Below, in pieces: positions 1-8,875 of a DNA stretch of 64,000 nucleotides. The position numbers and the translations under genes were made by a program. The DNA lies in the NCBI GenBank assembly GCA_041691795.1, contig JBEPTX010000001.1, positions 248,001-312,000 of the forward strand, in the 5' to 3' direction. The notes under the pieces were generated by a model, which had not been told where the DNA came from, did no database searches, and saw nothing but the letters and a program-made list of their open reading frames with translations. This DNA is from JBEPTX01 sp041691795 (GTDB taxonomy: Bacteria; Patescibacteriota; Saccharimonadia; Saccharimonadales; Saccharimonadaceae). The stretch's first letter is position 1. Each line of letters begins with the position of its first letter.

Positions 1-498
1 CCAGCAGTGGCACCAGCAACGACGGGAACGTCGCCGAGGACCGGAAGCAATCCAGCTCCCGCCCCGGCAGTAGTCCCCGTCGCTCCGGCTCGTCCGGTTC
101 CTGCACCTGCAGCACCGGTAGCAGTACCTGCGATCGTTCCGAATCCGGCACCTGTTCGGCCAGTTAACCCTGCGCCTGCAGCTCCGGCTCCTCGGGTCGT
201 CCCTCAGGCTCCTGTGGCTCCGGTCCGTCCGGTTCCTGCACCTGCCGTAGCCCCTGTGGCTCCACGGTATGTGCCTCCGGTTCAGCCGCGAATTGCACCT
301 GCAGCACCTGCTCCTCGAGTAGTACCGCCTGCTCCGCGTCCTGCGGCTCCGGTGGTTCGCCCAGCAGCTCCGGCTCCGCGACCTGCAGCACCCGTTGCGC
401 GTCCGGCTCCGCGAGCAGCTCCGGTCGTTCGAGCACCCGCTCCGCGTCCGGCAGCAGCAGTTCCGCATGCCTCGATCCCGAGGCCTGCACACCACTAA
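1..498 (+). CDS. Pro/Ala-rich protein, C-terminal part (5' end outside window)
   Basis: The frame is open from the first base, so only the C-terminal ~165 residues are seen. They are almost entirely Pro, Ala, Val and Arg, in degenerate blocks such as APAPRVVPP, and end in two histidines. There is no membrane segment or catalytic motif in this part. Such tails are usually flexible linkers or wall-spanning regions of secreted or membrane proteins; that role is inferred. The segment is G+C-rich, and the opposite strand is also open over 164-490. Base composition alone could keep both strands open, so coding on this strand is likely but not proven. Confidence 0.6.
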   Translation, partial: PAVAPATTGTSPRTGSNPAPAPAVVPVAPARPVPAPAAPVAVPAIVPNPAPVRPVNPAPAAPAPRVVPQAPVAPVRPVPAPAVAPVAPRYVPPVQPRIAPAAPAPRVVPPAPRPAAPVVRPAAPAPRPAAPVARPAPRAAPVVRAPAPRPAAAVPHASIPRPAHH

Positions 499-554
499 CG
501 TGGTTTGGGTACGATTCCTCTTCCTGAGGAAAGTTTAAAGTCTTGTGAGTTCTA

Positions 555-665
555 GACCCAGAGAAGAAACAAAGCGTGTTGACTGTCCTTCGGGGACAGG
601 TAGGCTTTAGCCTATGGATTGAGTACTTCGGTGCTCATGATTCCAACCAGTTTCTTCTCTGGGTC
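555..665 (+). ncRNA. Multibranched structured RNA element (candidate leader or ncRNA)
   Basis: A perfect 16-bp closing helix (555-570 with 650-665) encloses three hairpins: 583-588/594-599 with a UUCG-type loop, 601-605/610-614 with a UUUA loop, and 621-626/631-636 with a UUCG tetraloop. A 4-bp helix (615-618/642-645) may extend the third. This is a four-way-junction architecture. It lies in a 284-bp gap without a gene, upstream of the LPHTG surface-protein gene at 783. It may be that gene's regulatory leader or an independent small RNA. It has no terminator-like T-run. I do not recognise the family, and strand is assigned from the downstream gene only. Confidence 0.55.
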
Positions 666-782
666 GAAAAACCCACTTAATGTGTGTATGTACATGGATT
701 GCCAGCGCTTAACAATCTGATGAACACCAAAAAATCGTGCATCCAAAATACTATTAAGTACAGTTCAATAAAAGGAGTTTTT

Positions 783-2240
783 ATGAAATTTGCGAGAAAA
801 ATTTCACAGCTTCCTCGCCGTATCGTTCTCGGTGCTTGCGCGTTCGTCCTGACTGCATCTGCAGTCTTCGTTCCGCTTGCTGCCGTTAATGCTACCGACA
901 ATACTGTCGCAATCGAGGGATCTGTCAACGTCGCCAACGTTACTGCTGGCGACACACAGTACCAAAAGAACGTCAACGCAATGGTTGACGACGTCGTCAA
1001 GGTACAAGTATGGTACCACAACCGTGAAGAACCAGATTCTGGTTTGGTTGCAAACAACCTAAGTGTCGCTATGGGACTCCCAACCGCAGCTGGCACAGCA
1101 CAAACAATCGGGGCTACAATTAGCTCTGACAACAGCAACACTGTTACCGACAGTGCCAACGTTAACCTTAGCGTGGGTGATGCTTCACTGCAGTACATCC
1201 CAGGCAGCGCCAAATGGCGTCACAACAAAGGTGCCGACGATGGCCGCACTGAATGTCAAACTGGTATCAACCCAATTCCAGATAACGACCCAAATGGTTG
1301 TTATGTGACTGAAGGAATCAGCGACAGCATTCAAACAGGTACACCTGTTGTCCTAGAAAACCTACAGCCATGTTTCGCACACGAAGCTACCGTTACGGTA
1401 CTGATGCGTGTCGTTGCAAGTTCTGTAAAAGTAAACAAATATGTCAGCGCGCACGACGGTGACAGCAATGTTTCAAACAACAACTGGGTCCTCGACAACA
1501 ACGCAACCGCTGGTGCCGAAATGGACTATATGATCCGTTTCGAAAACACCGGTAACCAACAGCTTAACAATGTTATTGTTGGTGACAACTTGCCTGACTA
1601 CATGTCATACGAAAACGGTACAACTGTGCTGTACAACACGAACAATCCTGACGGACTCGCTATCACAAATGATAACGTGACCAAGGGTGGTATCGACGTT
1701 GGTTCGTATGCCCCAGGTTCTGTTGGCTACGTTGTGTTCAGTGTCAAACTGGACGCGAACGACCGATTCGAAAAATGTGGAGACTACAAACTGACAAATG
1801 TCGGTGTAGTTCGCCCAGCCGATATCAACGAAGTGTACAACACTGCTAGTACAACAGTTAACATCCCATGTGGTGAAACACCTATGTGTACTGTCCCAGG
1901 CAAAGAAAATCTGCCTGCAGACAGCCCAGACTGTAAGAACCCAATGTGTACCGTTCCTGGCCACGAAAACTTGCCAGCGAACAGCCCAGACTGTCACGCA
2001 ATGTGTACTATTCCTGGTATGACTAACTTACCAGCTAATAGCCCACAATGTGCAAAATGTACTATTCCTGGCAAAGTTAATTTGCCTGTAAATAGTCCTG
2101 ACTGTGTCACAACTGTAACCGAACTTCCTCACACTGGTGCGGATAGTGGCCTTATGACCTTTGCTGGTCTTGGCCTTATCACTGCCGGTATGGGTTACGC
2201 CCTTACAAGTGACCGTTTGCGCAAATTGCTCATCGGCTAA
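783..2240 (+). CDS. LPXTG-type surface protein with DUF11-like domain and Cys repeats
   Basis: Exported, probably sortase-anchored protein of 485 residues. An N-terminal signal peptide (residues 1 to ~36) precedes an extracellular region. Its middle (about 210-370) looks like a DUF11-type beta-sandwich with conserved Asn/Gly-rich strands. Four 15-17-residue repeats follow (bases 1887-2105) of form C-T-V/I-P-G-x-x-N-L-P-x-x-S-P-x-C. The C-terminus has LPHTG (residues 448-452), a hydrophobic stretch and a basic tail, a classic sorting signal. The ATG at 783 is chosen because AAAGGAG lies just upstream and the signal peptide starts there. A matching sortase is encoded at 20767. A strong terminator follows at 2291. 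The ligand is unknown. Confidence 0.9.
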   Translation: MKFARKISQLPRRIVLGACAFVLTASAVFVPLAAVNATDNTVAIEGSVNVANVTAGDTQYQKNVNAMVDDVVKVQVWYHNREEPDSGLVANNLSVAMGLPTAAGTAQTIGATISSDNSNTVTDSANVNLSVGDASLQYIPGSAKWRHNKGADDGRTECQTGINPIPDNDPNGCYVTEGISDSIQTGTPVVLENLQPCFAHEATVTVLMRVVASSVKVNKYVSAHDGDSNVSNNNWVLDNNATAGAEMDYMIRFENTGNQQLNNVIVGDNLPDYMSYENGTTVLYNTNNPDGLAITNDNVTKGGIDVGSYAPGSVGYVVFSVKLDANDRFEKCGDYKLTNVGVVRPADINEVYNTASTTVNIPCGETPMCTVPGKENLPADSPDCKNPMCTVPGHENLPANSPDCHAMCTIPGMTNLPANSPQCAKCTIPGKVNLPVNSPDCVTTVTELPHTGADSGLMTFAGLGLITAGMGYALTSDRLRKLLIG

Positions 2241-2290
2241 TCGAGTCTGACCGCTCTAAAGTATCTTTACTGAAGCGTCAGCCTCAGCTC

Positions 2291-2325
2291 AAATAACCCC
2301 CTGTAGAAATGCAGGGGGTTATTTT
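2291..2325 (+). terminator. Rho-independent terminator of the LPHTG gene
   Basis: A 13-bp perfect stem (2291-2303 with 2312-2324) with an 8-nt loop contains a run of five C/G pairs and ends in TTATTTT. It lies 50 bp after the stop codon and just before the -10 box of the next gene. Confidence 0.9.
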
Positions 2326-2341
2326 GTATACTAGTAACACT

Positions 2342-2560
2342 ATGGCCAAGCAGAAAAAGAAACGAAACAAAGTCTACACAGGCAACGACGCGACAAATGT
2401 GCGTCCCGTCGTAACACACATTAGCGCCGTCAATCGTGGACGTGTCGGTCAATGGTGGTTTGAGCGCAAGAAATTCGCACGGCCCATTTTGATCGCCGCC
2501 GGTATTTTATTTGTTGTTATCTTGCTCGTCATCGGGCTCGTTAGCCTGATTCATTTCTAG
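2342..2560 (+). CDS. Small single-pass membrane protein
   Basis: A 72-residue protein with a very basic N-terminus (MAKQKKKRNK), a charged middle and one C-terminal membrane helix (about residues 49-70). TATACT at 2327-2332 lies 9 nt before the ATG and there is no Shine-Dalgarno site, which suggests a very short or absent leader. Its last 54 bases overlap, head to head, the 3' end of the histidine kinase gene. No family is recognised. A tail-anchored topology with the basic region in the cytoplasm is inferred. Confidence 0.65.
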   Translation: MAKQKKKRNKVYTGNDATNVRPVVTHISAVNRGRVGQWWFERKKFARPILIAAGILFVVILLVIGLVSLIHF

Positions 2561-4687
2561 TGGCAGACGGAATCCGAATACACTCCCCTGCCCTTCGACC
2601 GAACTAAAAATCACATGCCCATGATGTGCGGTGATGACTTTTTTGGCCAAAAACAGCCCGACGCCAGTACCGTCTGGACGCTGTTTGCGCGCATTGGTCG
2701 CGCGAAAGAATTTGCTAAACAAGTGTTCTTGTTCGGCAAGTGGCACACCGATTCCTGTATCTTCTACTGTAAACAGCACCTCATTGTCGATCAAACCCAT
2801 TGCAATATGAATTGTCGTATCACGACGTGAATAGTAAATGGCATTATCGACAAAGTTCATGATCACTTGGCGGATTTTGTCTTCGTCACACCAGATTAGT
2901 TCGGGCTGTTTGGGCGCAATGTAGGTCAGACGCAGGCCATGTGAACTAGCAATTGCCCGCAGACTATCGACTTCCTGGCCAACTACTTTGCCAATATCAA
3001 TTTCGTGTTTATCGACGATAAATTTGCCTGTTTGCAAACGCGACACGTTCAAAAAGTCATTGATCAGACGCACCATGCGTTCGCTACTTTCAAATGCTTC
3101 ACTCAGCAAATAATGCTGTGGATCAGTAATTTTACCGGCATCTCCTTCCATAACCATGCTAATATAGCCCTTGACGCTCGTCAGTGGCGTACGCAGCTGA
3201 TGGCTGGCCATACTGACGAATTCGTCTTTGGTCGTGTCTAGGTGGCGAAGGACCGCGTTCGTATCACGTAATTCTTTGGTGGCAGTTACAATACGCTGCT
3301 TTAGCGTAGCGTTAATTTCACGCACTTCGTGGACGGATAGTGCGTTCTGAATCGCGATCACTAATTCGTTGGCAATGGTCGTCAAAACTTTCAAGTCACG
3401 TTTGGTGTAGCCGCTAGTACGTTGCTCGCCCAGACAGACATAGCCGATAACATGATTAGTGTGTTTGAGTGGCATGACGAGTGCGATTTTGTGACTTATT
3501 AATAGGCGTCGTACATCTGAATCCTCGGCAAGTGATTCAACCAAAATGATTTCATCGTTGTTTTTCAGCACATACGCATCCAACGCCCGCGCATCCGCAA
3601 GCGGCAAGCGACTGTGACCACGTGTTCCAGACGACATATGATGATCGACGGCGTTGGTGTAGTACAAGAAAAAGAACGTTTGGTCGGCTTTTAGGGTCGT
3701 GGCGATCTCAATGGACGCCCGTTCCAAAATCCCACGTAAATCTGTCGTTGATGCCAATAGTTCGCTCAAATGTGCAAAGAACTCGTCGCTGCTGTAGTTG
3801 TCGCGATAAAAGATGCTGTTAGATAAACGATCAAAAAAGGTTCGAATCGGTTGAAATAGGAATGCTAGTATCAATGCTAAGAATATATTGACAGGACTAA
3901 TACTAACCTCTGAAGTTGTTTCGCCTTTAAAGAGCGTCCTGGAAACGATATATGCCATAAGGTAGTAAATGACCGCGAGCGAGCTAAGCGCAAAGATATA
4001 CGCAACACTTCTGACAGCAGCAAGTTTAATATCAAACAAGCCATGTCGTATCATTGCATAGCCAACACAGCTGACAAAAAAGAACGTGTAAAGCGGAGTG
4101 ACTACTATAAGTTGTGTCTGGTGAAGAACAATTGGCAAAATAAAACTAGTCAGTGGTGCAAATAAAATAATAGGGACAAGACCAAGGAGGATTGATTGGT
4201 ATTGGCGCGCCATTTTGATGTCACTATCTTTAATCCCTCCTAAAACTTGTCTAGCAGAAAGCCCAACAAGTAAAAGGAAGTGTACAAAGTAAAGTAATAC
4301 ACCCGATCCTGGAACGGGTTGAGGTGGACTCGCTGTAATAACATTTGTAAAGATAACTGGGGTGTAATCCAATATGGCAACAACGAGCGTACTGCCGAGT
4401 ATTAAATTCATGTAGCGATGCGGATTATTCTTACCTTTAATTAGAATAATCAATAGGTAGAGGAGGTAAACCCCCACAGTCGACGAGAACATGACCGTTC
4501 GCACAAAAAAAGCCTGACCAGGCGAAGGTTCTAAAGATAAAAAGTTTGAAGCAGACAGGACAATAAATGCCAATGTCAATGCTGCATAAACTCGATGAAT
4601 AGGATTCCTAATATCTCTCGTGGCAACAAAAAGTCCCACAATGGTGCTTAACAAGACACTCAGTACAACAATGACATATCCCGGCAT
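2507..4687 (-). CDS. Membrane histidine kinase (7TM-GAF-HisKA-HATPase)
   Basis: Sensor kinase of 726 residues. Residues ~5-290 hold about eight hydrophobic helices, like the 7TM-type sensor region of some His kinases. A GAF-like domain spans about 305-450, then a coiled-coil linker. The dimerisation domain carries the phospho-acceptor His496 in SHQLRTPL. The ATPase domain shows the N box (about 611-620), G1 DTGIG (643-647) and G2 GTGVGL (673-678). All catalytic motifs are intact. It lies downstream of the ThiF-like gene on the same strand. The single-domain response regulator at 7163 is the nearest candidate partner; that pairing is inferred. The signal sensed is unknown. Confidence 0.95.
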   Translation of the reverse strand: MPGYVIVVLSVLLSTIVGLFVATRDIRNPIHRVYAALTLAFIVLSASNFLSLEPSPGQAFFVRTVMFSSTVGVYLLYLLIILIKGKNNPHRYMNLILGSTLVVAILDYTPVIFTNVITASPPQPVPGSGVLLYFVHFLLLVGLSARQVLGGIKDSDIKMARQYQSILLGLVPIILFAPLTSFILPIVLHQTQLIVVTPLYTFFFVSCVGYAMIRHGLFDIKLAAVRSVAYIFALSSLAVIYYLMAYIVSRTLFKGETTSEVSISPVNIFLALILAFLFQPIRTFFDRLSNSIFYRDNYSSDEFFAHLSELLASTTDLRGILERASIEIATTLKADQTFFFLYYTNAVDHHMSSGTRGHSRLPLADARALDAYVLKNNDEIILVESLAEDSDVRRLLISHKIALVMPLKHTNHVIGYVCLGEQRTSGYTKRDLKVLTTIANELVIAIQNALSVHEVREINATLKQRIVTATKELRDTNAVLRHLDTTKDEFVSMASHQLRTPLTSVKGYISMVMEGDAGKITDPQHYLLSEAFESSERMVRLINDFLNVSRLQTGKFIVDKHEIDIGKVVGQEVDSLRAIASSHGLRLTYIAPKQPELIWCDEDKIRQVIMNFVDNAIYYSRRDTTIHIAMGLIDNEVLFTVEDTGIGVPLAEQEHLFSKFFRATNARKQRPDGTGVGLFLAKKVITAHHGHVIFSSVEGQGSVFGFRLPLEMNQANEPDDEQDNNK

Positions 4688-4732
4688 ATATCATAAGCAT
4701 AATACATCCGTAAGATTCTGGCTAGAGAGGGG

Positions 4733-6025
4733 CTACTGTTTAGCGTTGGATTTTTGGTTTTTGATTGCTTTTTGCAAGTCCCATAGGATTTTTGCGTGTT
4801 CGCGAATCGAAGTCTGGCGCTTCATTTTCAAAGTCTTATCAGCAAATTCTATATACGTTCCCGTTGGCAGATCATGTCCTAGCAAAATATGTTTCATAGC
4901 AGTGACACCGAGAGCAGCACCGGCCGTAACTGTCGTGCCTAGTTGAGGTAATCCACCAAGTTCGGTTCCAATCGCCATGAACGATTCGATCAATTTAGGC
5001 GTTCTCAGTACATGCTTCAGCCCAGCGATTGACATCATCGCCTTTATCATCTGATCCTGCGGCAAAGTTCCTGCAACGAGTTGGTCATACATATCCTTCG
5101 ATAGTCGCTTATTAAACGGCATCAGATCAGGATCTGTGTCATAACGTTCAACATACAGAATCGACTTATCACCCATGTCGGTCACCATAATAAGTGGTTT
5201 TTTATTCTTCTTTGCTAGGGCTCTAATTTGAGCTTTTGCCACCGAATTGTCGACTTCTTCAACATAAATATCAGGTGCTTCGGCATCAATCACAGCATCC
5301 ACATTGGGAGTATAGCCTTCTGGCAAACGAACCAGACGAGACCAGGGATTCCTTTCGCTCAGGCGTCGTGCCATAATATCGACTTTTGGTAGACCAACCT
5401 CGTCCATGTCGGATGGAAGTCGATTGGTGTTACTTACACTCAAGTCATCAAAATCAATAAAAGTAAGGCTACCATCTTGACCTGTACCAATACCACTTTG
5501 GGCAGCCAGTCTGAGAATGCTATGACCAACACTTAGACCAAATGATACAATCTTTTTCTTGCCAAGGCTTTTCTGGTCATCCCTTTCTACAAGTTTGAGA
5601 TTGCGATTGGCCTGCAAATCCTCGAGATCTTGTCGGTCTGGATAGTGAACGAGTGCTCTTTTCCACGGAAAATACACCCAGTGTCCAAATTCATCACCTT
5701 GCTCGGCAATGTTTTGTACAAATTCTGCTCGTTTGGCATCATCCGGTTTTAGTTCGGGGTGATGCAGTTCAAATAAATCATCTGCGATGTGCTTAATTGG
5801 ATCTATCACCTGGACAGTGCTATCGGGTGCAGATAGTGCGGCAAGTCGGTCGGCAGCTGTTGCATTGGCTGGGTCAATAACTGTCTCGGACGCAGATGGT
5901 ACCCTATGTCGTCCGATATAGGTGCCTTCATCACTATACGAAGCTTTAAATATTTCAGGTTCTTGCCAGTCAATACTAATGTCAGATGATGATGGTTGAA
6001 GATGTCGTGGTGATTCAATACTCAT
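4733..6025 (-). CDS. ThiF/E1-like adenylyltransferase family protein
   Basis: 430 residues. The core (about 155-300) has the E1/ThiF Rossmann signature: a Gly-rich GLSVG loop, IDFDDLSVSNTNR (the acidic plus Asn/Arg nucleotide-binding segment) and GLPK with the conserved Lys. Family members adenylate the C-terminus of ubiquitin-like or sulfur-carrier proteins or small acids. This protein has no cysteine at all, so it lacks both the catalytic thioester Cys and the zinc-binding CxxC pairs. That points to adenylation without a thioester relay, or a different acceptor. The ~150-residue N-terminal extension is not recognised. AGGAAAG before the start supports translation. It follows the GNAT-like gene by 13 bp, so the two are probably co-transcribed. 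Confidence 0.85.
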   Translation of the reverse strand: MSIESPRHLQPSSSDISIDWQEPEIFKASYSDEGTYIGRHRVPSASETVIDPANATAADRLAALSAPDSTVQVIDPIKHIADDLFELHHPELKPDDAKRAEFVQNIAEQGDEFGHWVYFPWKRALVHYPDRQDLEDLQANRNLKLVERDDQKSLGKKKIVSFGLSVGHSILRLAAQSGIGTGQDGSLTFIDFDDLSVSNTNRLPSDMDEVGLPKVDIMARRLSERNPWSRLVRLPEGYTPNVDAVIDAEAPDIYVEEVDNSVAKAQIRALAKKNKKPLIMVTDMGDKSILYVERYDTDPDLMPFNKRLSKDMYDQLVAGTLPQDQMIKAMMSIAGLKHVLRTPKLIESFMAIGTELGGLPQLGTTVTAGAALGVTAMKHILLGHDLPTGTYIEFADKTLKMKRQTSIREHAKILWDLQKAIKNQKSNAKQ

Positions 6026-6038
6026 TATTATATCTTTC

Positions 6039-7043
6039 CTATGAAGCCCGAAGGCTAAGAAGTGCGTCCATGAATTCTTTTACGTCAGAGCCAACTTGCT
6101 CATCATTTAGCCCGTCAGCGGTAAAAAATAGTGTCTGTGCTAGTATTGCTTTTTTACTATTGTCAGGTTCAGACAGGATACCTGATTTTAAGTTTTCAAG
6201 TACATGACAAGGATCAATAATTGTAGGAACGAGACGAAGCGTACCTGATGTTCGTTCGTCACCCACGTCAACAGCTACAGGATCACCCATAGCCTTAACG
6301 ACAGCTTCACCAAATCTCTCTTGAACTGACTTAAAGGCTTTCTCCGTAAACGTAATGAGCCATTTTTCCTCAGTTTTTCCAACTACAGCTTCTTGCAAAA
6401 TTCTGCGCATTAATTCAAATGACGCCATCGAGCTTGCGTCATTCGTCTTGCCAAGCGCCATTATCTCTTTTACATTGCCATTACCTCGTTCAGCCATTGC
6501 ACTCCGTAACATTGCTTCGGCTCCGGGACTAAGTGCATCCTTGCTGTAACGATATGCTGCAAGATCTTCTAGTCTACCAGCTTCAGGGACCGCCTTTACG
6601 CGAAGACCGGCTTCGTTAGCCCTTCCTTCTTCATGCTTGATAGGTTCTGCAAGATAGTAAATAACGTCTTTTCCGCGCGACCTATCAAGATCCGCATGTA
6701 AGCGGCCTAGTTTATCAAGTCCTGATGAATAGACATACCCCTCATTCTCATAGCTTTCACCCTGAATTTGCTGAAGTCGAATGGCCCCGGCGGGGTTTTC
6801 TGCTTGAGTGAAAGATTCAATTTTATAGAGTTCGTATTGATGAAGAATTTCAAAATCTTCATGATCATCAATACTGATAGATTCAAGATCAGGAAATAAT
6901 TCAATTGGCATCCTGCTAAGTAGTCTGCCAGCTGCATGACCCATAAAACGTGTCCGGAGGTTGGCAAATCGCCCCGCGAAGTCATCGACGATCGATATGT
7001 CGTCTATCATTTTCAAAGGCGGTCTTGCTTCTTTACCATCCAT
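6039..7043 (-). CDS. GNAT-like acyltransferase candidate paired with ThiF-like gene
   Basis: 334 residues, soluble, no signal peptide. Residues ~190-270 run VKEIMALGKT... LMRRILQEAV ... AFKSVQERFG, which resembles the core strand/helix pattern of GNAT folds. The later TLRLVPTIIDP recalls acyl-homoserine-lactone or FeeM-type N-acyl synthases. This is a pattern-based guess. TATAAT at 7053-7058 lies 9 nt before the ATG, suggesting a nearly leaderless transcript. It is the first gene of an apparent operon with the ThiF-like gene and possibly the kinase, divergent from the response regulator. It could make an acylated product that the ThiF-like enzyme activates or receives. Confidence 0.55.
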   Translation of the reverse strand: MDGKEARPPLKMIDDISIVDDFAGRFANLRTRFMGHAAGRLLSRMPIELFPDLESISIDDHEDFEILHQYELYKIESFTQAENPAGAIRLQQIQGESYENEGYVYSSGLDKLGRLHADLDRSRGKDVIYYLAEPIKHEEGRANEAGLRVKAVPEAGRLEDLAAYRYSKDALSPGAEAMLRSAMAERGNGNVKEIMALGKTNDASSMASFELMRRILQEAVVGKTEEKWLITFTEKAFKSVQERFGEAVVKAMGDPVAVDVGDERTSGTLRLVPTIIDPCHVLENLKSGILSEPDNSKKAILAQTLFFTADGLNDEQVGSDVKEFMDALLSLRAS

Positions 7044-7162
7044 GATATCTTTATTATACTCCGTTTTTAAACGTCTTAATAGATGTTATCTCATAACATT
7101 AACATATTTCTTATATAAATGCAATAGGTTACGGGACGGTAAATGAGTGCTACAATGTCATT

Positions 7163-7537
7163 ATGACGAAAATCGCGATAATCGAAGACGACATTACGAT
7201 TAATCAGATGTACCGCATGAAGTTCGAGGCTGATGGCTTCGAAGTGCAGGTAGCTGATAATGGCAAGACTGGTGTTGAGCTGGCCGAAAAGTTTCGCCCT
7301 GATATTATCTTGCTGGATCTTCAGATGCCAGAAATGACCGGCGATGAAGCGCTGACCGAAATTCGTTCACATGACTGGGGCAAAAAAATGCCCGTCATTA
7401 TCTTGACTAACCTCGGCGAAGAAGAGTCGCCAAAACACCTCCGTAGCCTGGGGATTCACAGCTACATCGTCAAGGCTAACTTGACACCAAAGGAAGTCGT
7501 TATGCGCGTCAAAGATGCGCTTGAATCACTCAAATAG
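7163..7537 (+). CDS. Stand-alone response regulator receiver protein (CheY-like)
   Basis: 124-residue receiver domain with no output domain. Acidic pocket D9/D10, phospho-acceptor D52 in LLDLQMP, T82 and K104 are all present, so it should be phosphorylated by a histidine kinase. TACAAT at 7151-7156 is 6 nt before the ATG with no Shine-Dalgarno site, so the mRNA is probably leaderless. It diverges from the GNAT/ThiF/kinase genes. Its 3' end overlaps folD by 8 bp tail to tail. Single-domain receivers act by protein-protein contact; the target is unknown. Confidence 0.95.
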   Translation: MTKIAIIEDDITINQMYRMKFEADGFEVQVADNGKTGVELAEKFRPDIILLDLQMPEMTGDEALTEIRSHDWGKKMPVIILTNLGEEESPKHLRSLGIHSYIVKANLTPKEVVMRVKDALESLK

Positions 7538-8339
7538 TACTGGTCTGCGTTGCAGCACGAATGACATTATCAAATAATGCGACAACTGTCAGTGGTCCGA
7601 CACCACCACGATTTGGTGTGATTGTCAGATCATCGCGCTGACGAACGTCATCGGCCAGATCGCCAATAATTTTGCCGTGTTCAGCCGCCGTTCCAGCATC
7701 GACCACTACCGCACCAATTTTGATATCATTACTTTTGATCAGTCCTGGCACACCCGTTGCCGTGACGATAATATCGGAGTCGCGTAAGTGTGCAGATAGA
7801 TCGGTGACGCTGGTATCAAAAACCGTCACATTGTAGCCAGAACTCTGCCACATACGTGCCAGTGGCTGACCAACTAATCGACCATTGCCAACAATGGCGA
7901 TTTTTTTGGCTTCGAGTGCAACATTATAGCCAGCAAGTAGCCAATTGATAGCAAGAGGCGTTGCAGGATCAAGGATGGCGTCTTTGCCCAGTCCATCAAC
8001 GTCTTTTTCGGGTGCAACCAGGTCGACTGCTTCTTGGGTTTGGGTTTGATCTGCCAGAGGTAATTGAACAATAATGCCATGGACAGTTGGGTCGTTGTTT
8101 AATGTCGTGATCGTTGCAATCAAATCGGCCTGATCGACCTTGTGTGGCTCGACTTCGACCTGAATATCGGCACCGTAGCGCGTTTTTAGACGCACATAAG
8201 TGTCAATCACTGGATCGTTGATTGTCTGAACAATCGCTAGTTTCGGAAACACATGGTGCGCCTGACGAAGCGCCCGCACTTGTTTGGCTTGGCGCTCTTT
8301 GACGAATCCCGCAATCTCGATACCGTTCAATAATTTCAC
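7530..8339 (-). CDS. folD: Bifunctional methylenetetrahydrofolate dehydrogenase/cyclohydrolase
   Basis: Cytoplasmic one-carbon enzyme that interconverts 5,10-methylene-THF, methenyl-THF and 10-formyl-THF with NADP. The 269 residues show the N-terminal catalytic domain with Y48 and K52 (the YxxxK active-site pair), then DVDGLG and IVGNGRLVGQPL (Rossmann NADP site) and the C-terminal NRGGVGPLTV. The start is GTG at 8339: TAAGAT lies 6 nt upstream, so the message looks leaderless. GlyA, which supplies methylene-THF, is at 59017. The length is slightly under the usual 280-300. Confidence 0.95.
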   Translation of the reverse strand: MKLLNGIEIAGFVKERQAKQVRALRQAHHVFPKLAIVQTINDPVIDTYVRLKTRYGADIQVEVEPHKVDQADLIATITTLNNDPTVHGIIVQLPLADQTQTQEAVDLVAPEKDVDGLGKDAILDPATPLAINWLLAGYNVALEAKKIAIVGNGRLVGQPLARMWQSSGYNVTVFDTSVTDLSAHLRDSDIIVTATGVPGLIKSNDIKIGAVVVDAGTAAEHGKIIGDLADDVRQRDDLTITPNRGGVGPLTVVALFDNVIRAATQTSTI

Positions 8340-8395
8340 TTATCCATCTTAGCACGTGGTACAATGTATTTACAGTAGTAAAACCAGGGGGAACC

Positions 8396-8875
8396 ATGAG
8401 CATTCTGACACAATTTGCACAAAGTTATGATTATAATTACGACACAACGTCAAATGTTGATCCTGCAGTTGCAGCAGTTGCTGTCGGCGGAGTTATCGTC
8501 TTTGCATTAATCACAATCTTGCTTGGATACGTTGTTCATTCGTACTTGGTCAGTCGTATTTTCCAAAAAGCAGGCGTTGAGACCTGGAAAGCATGGGTGC
8601 CTATCTACAATATCTGGATCATGCTAGAACTAGGTGGCCAACAAGGCTTCTGGGCAGTCCTCTTACTCGTGCCTTTTCTTAACATCGTATCGCTTGTGTT
8701 CATGTACGTCGCCATGTACCACATTGGGCTGAAACTCGGCAAACAAGGTGCATTTGTACTGCTAGCGATCTTTATATCAATTGTTTGGTACATCTGGTTG
8801 GCATTTGACGATTCTAAATGGCCTCGCGAAAAGGTTGTTTCTCCAAAAGCTGTTAAAGCAACGGCAACTAAATAA
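8396..8875 (+). CDS. DUF5684-like membrane protein
   Basis: 159 residues with four hydrophobic helices. The pattern AGVETWKAWVPIYNIWIMLELGG and later GLKLGKQGAF is typical of DUF5684, an uncharacterised family found next to signal peptidases and in CPR bacteria. A clear Shine-Dalgarno (AGGGGGA) precedes the ATG, and TACAAT lies near 8361. It ends exactly where the opposing gene ends (8875/8876). Function unknown. Confidence 0.75.
   Translation: MSILTQFAQSYDYNYDTTSNVDPAVAAVAVGGVIVFALITILLGYVVHSYLVSRIFQKAGVETWKAWVPIYNIWIMLELGGQQGFWAVLLLVPFLNIVSLVFMYVAMYHIGLKLGKQGAFVLLAIFISIVWYIWLAFDDSKWPREKVVSPKAVKATATK

Noticed and set aside
164..490. Open frame on the minus strand opposite the Pro/Ala-rich protein
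   Set aside because: Explained by G+C-rich repetitive composition; Glu/Gln-rich translation with no start signal.
526..534. GAGGAAAGT resembles the first conserved region of RNase P RNA
   Set aside because: No other conserved RNase P regions follow in order, and the length before the next gene is too short.
717..723. CTGATGA, a hammerhead ribozyme core heptamer
   Set aside because: No GAAA or matching helices at the required positions.
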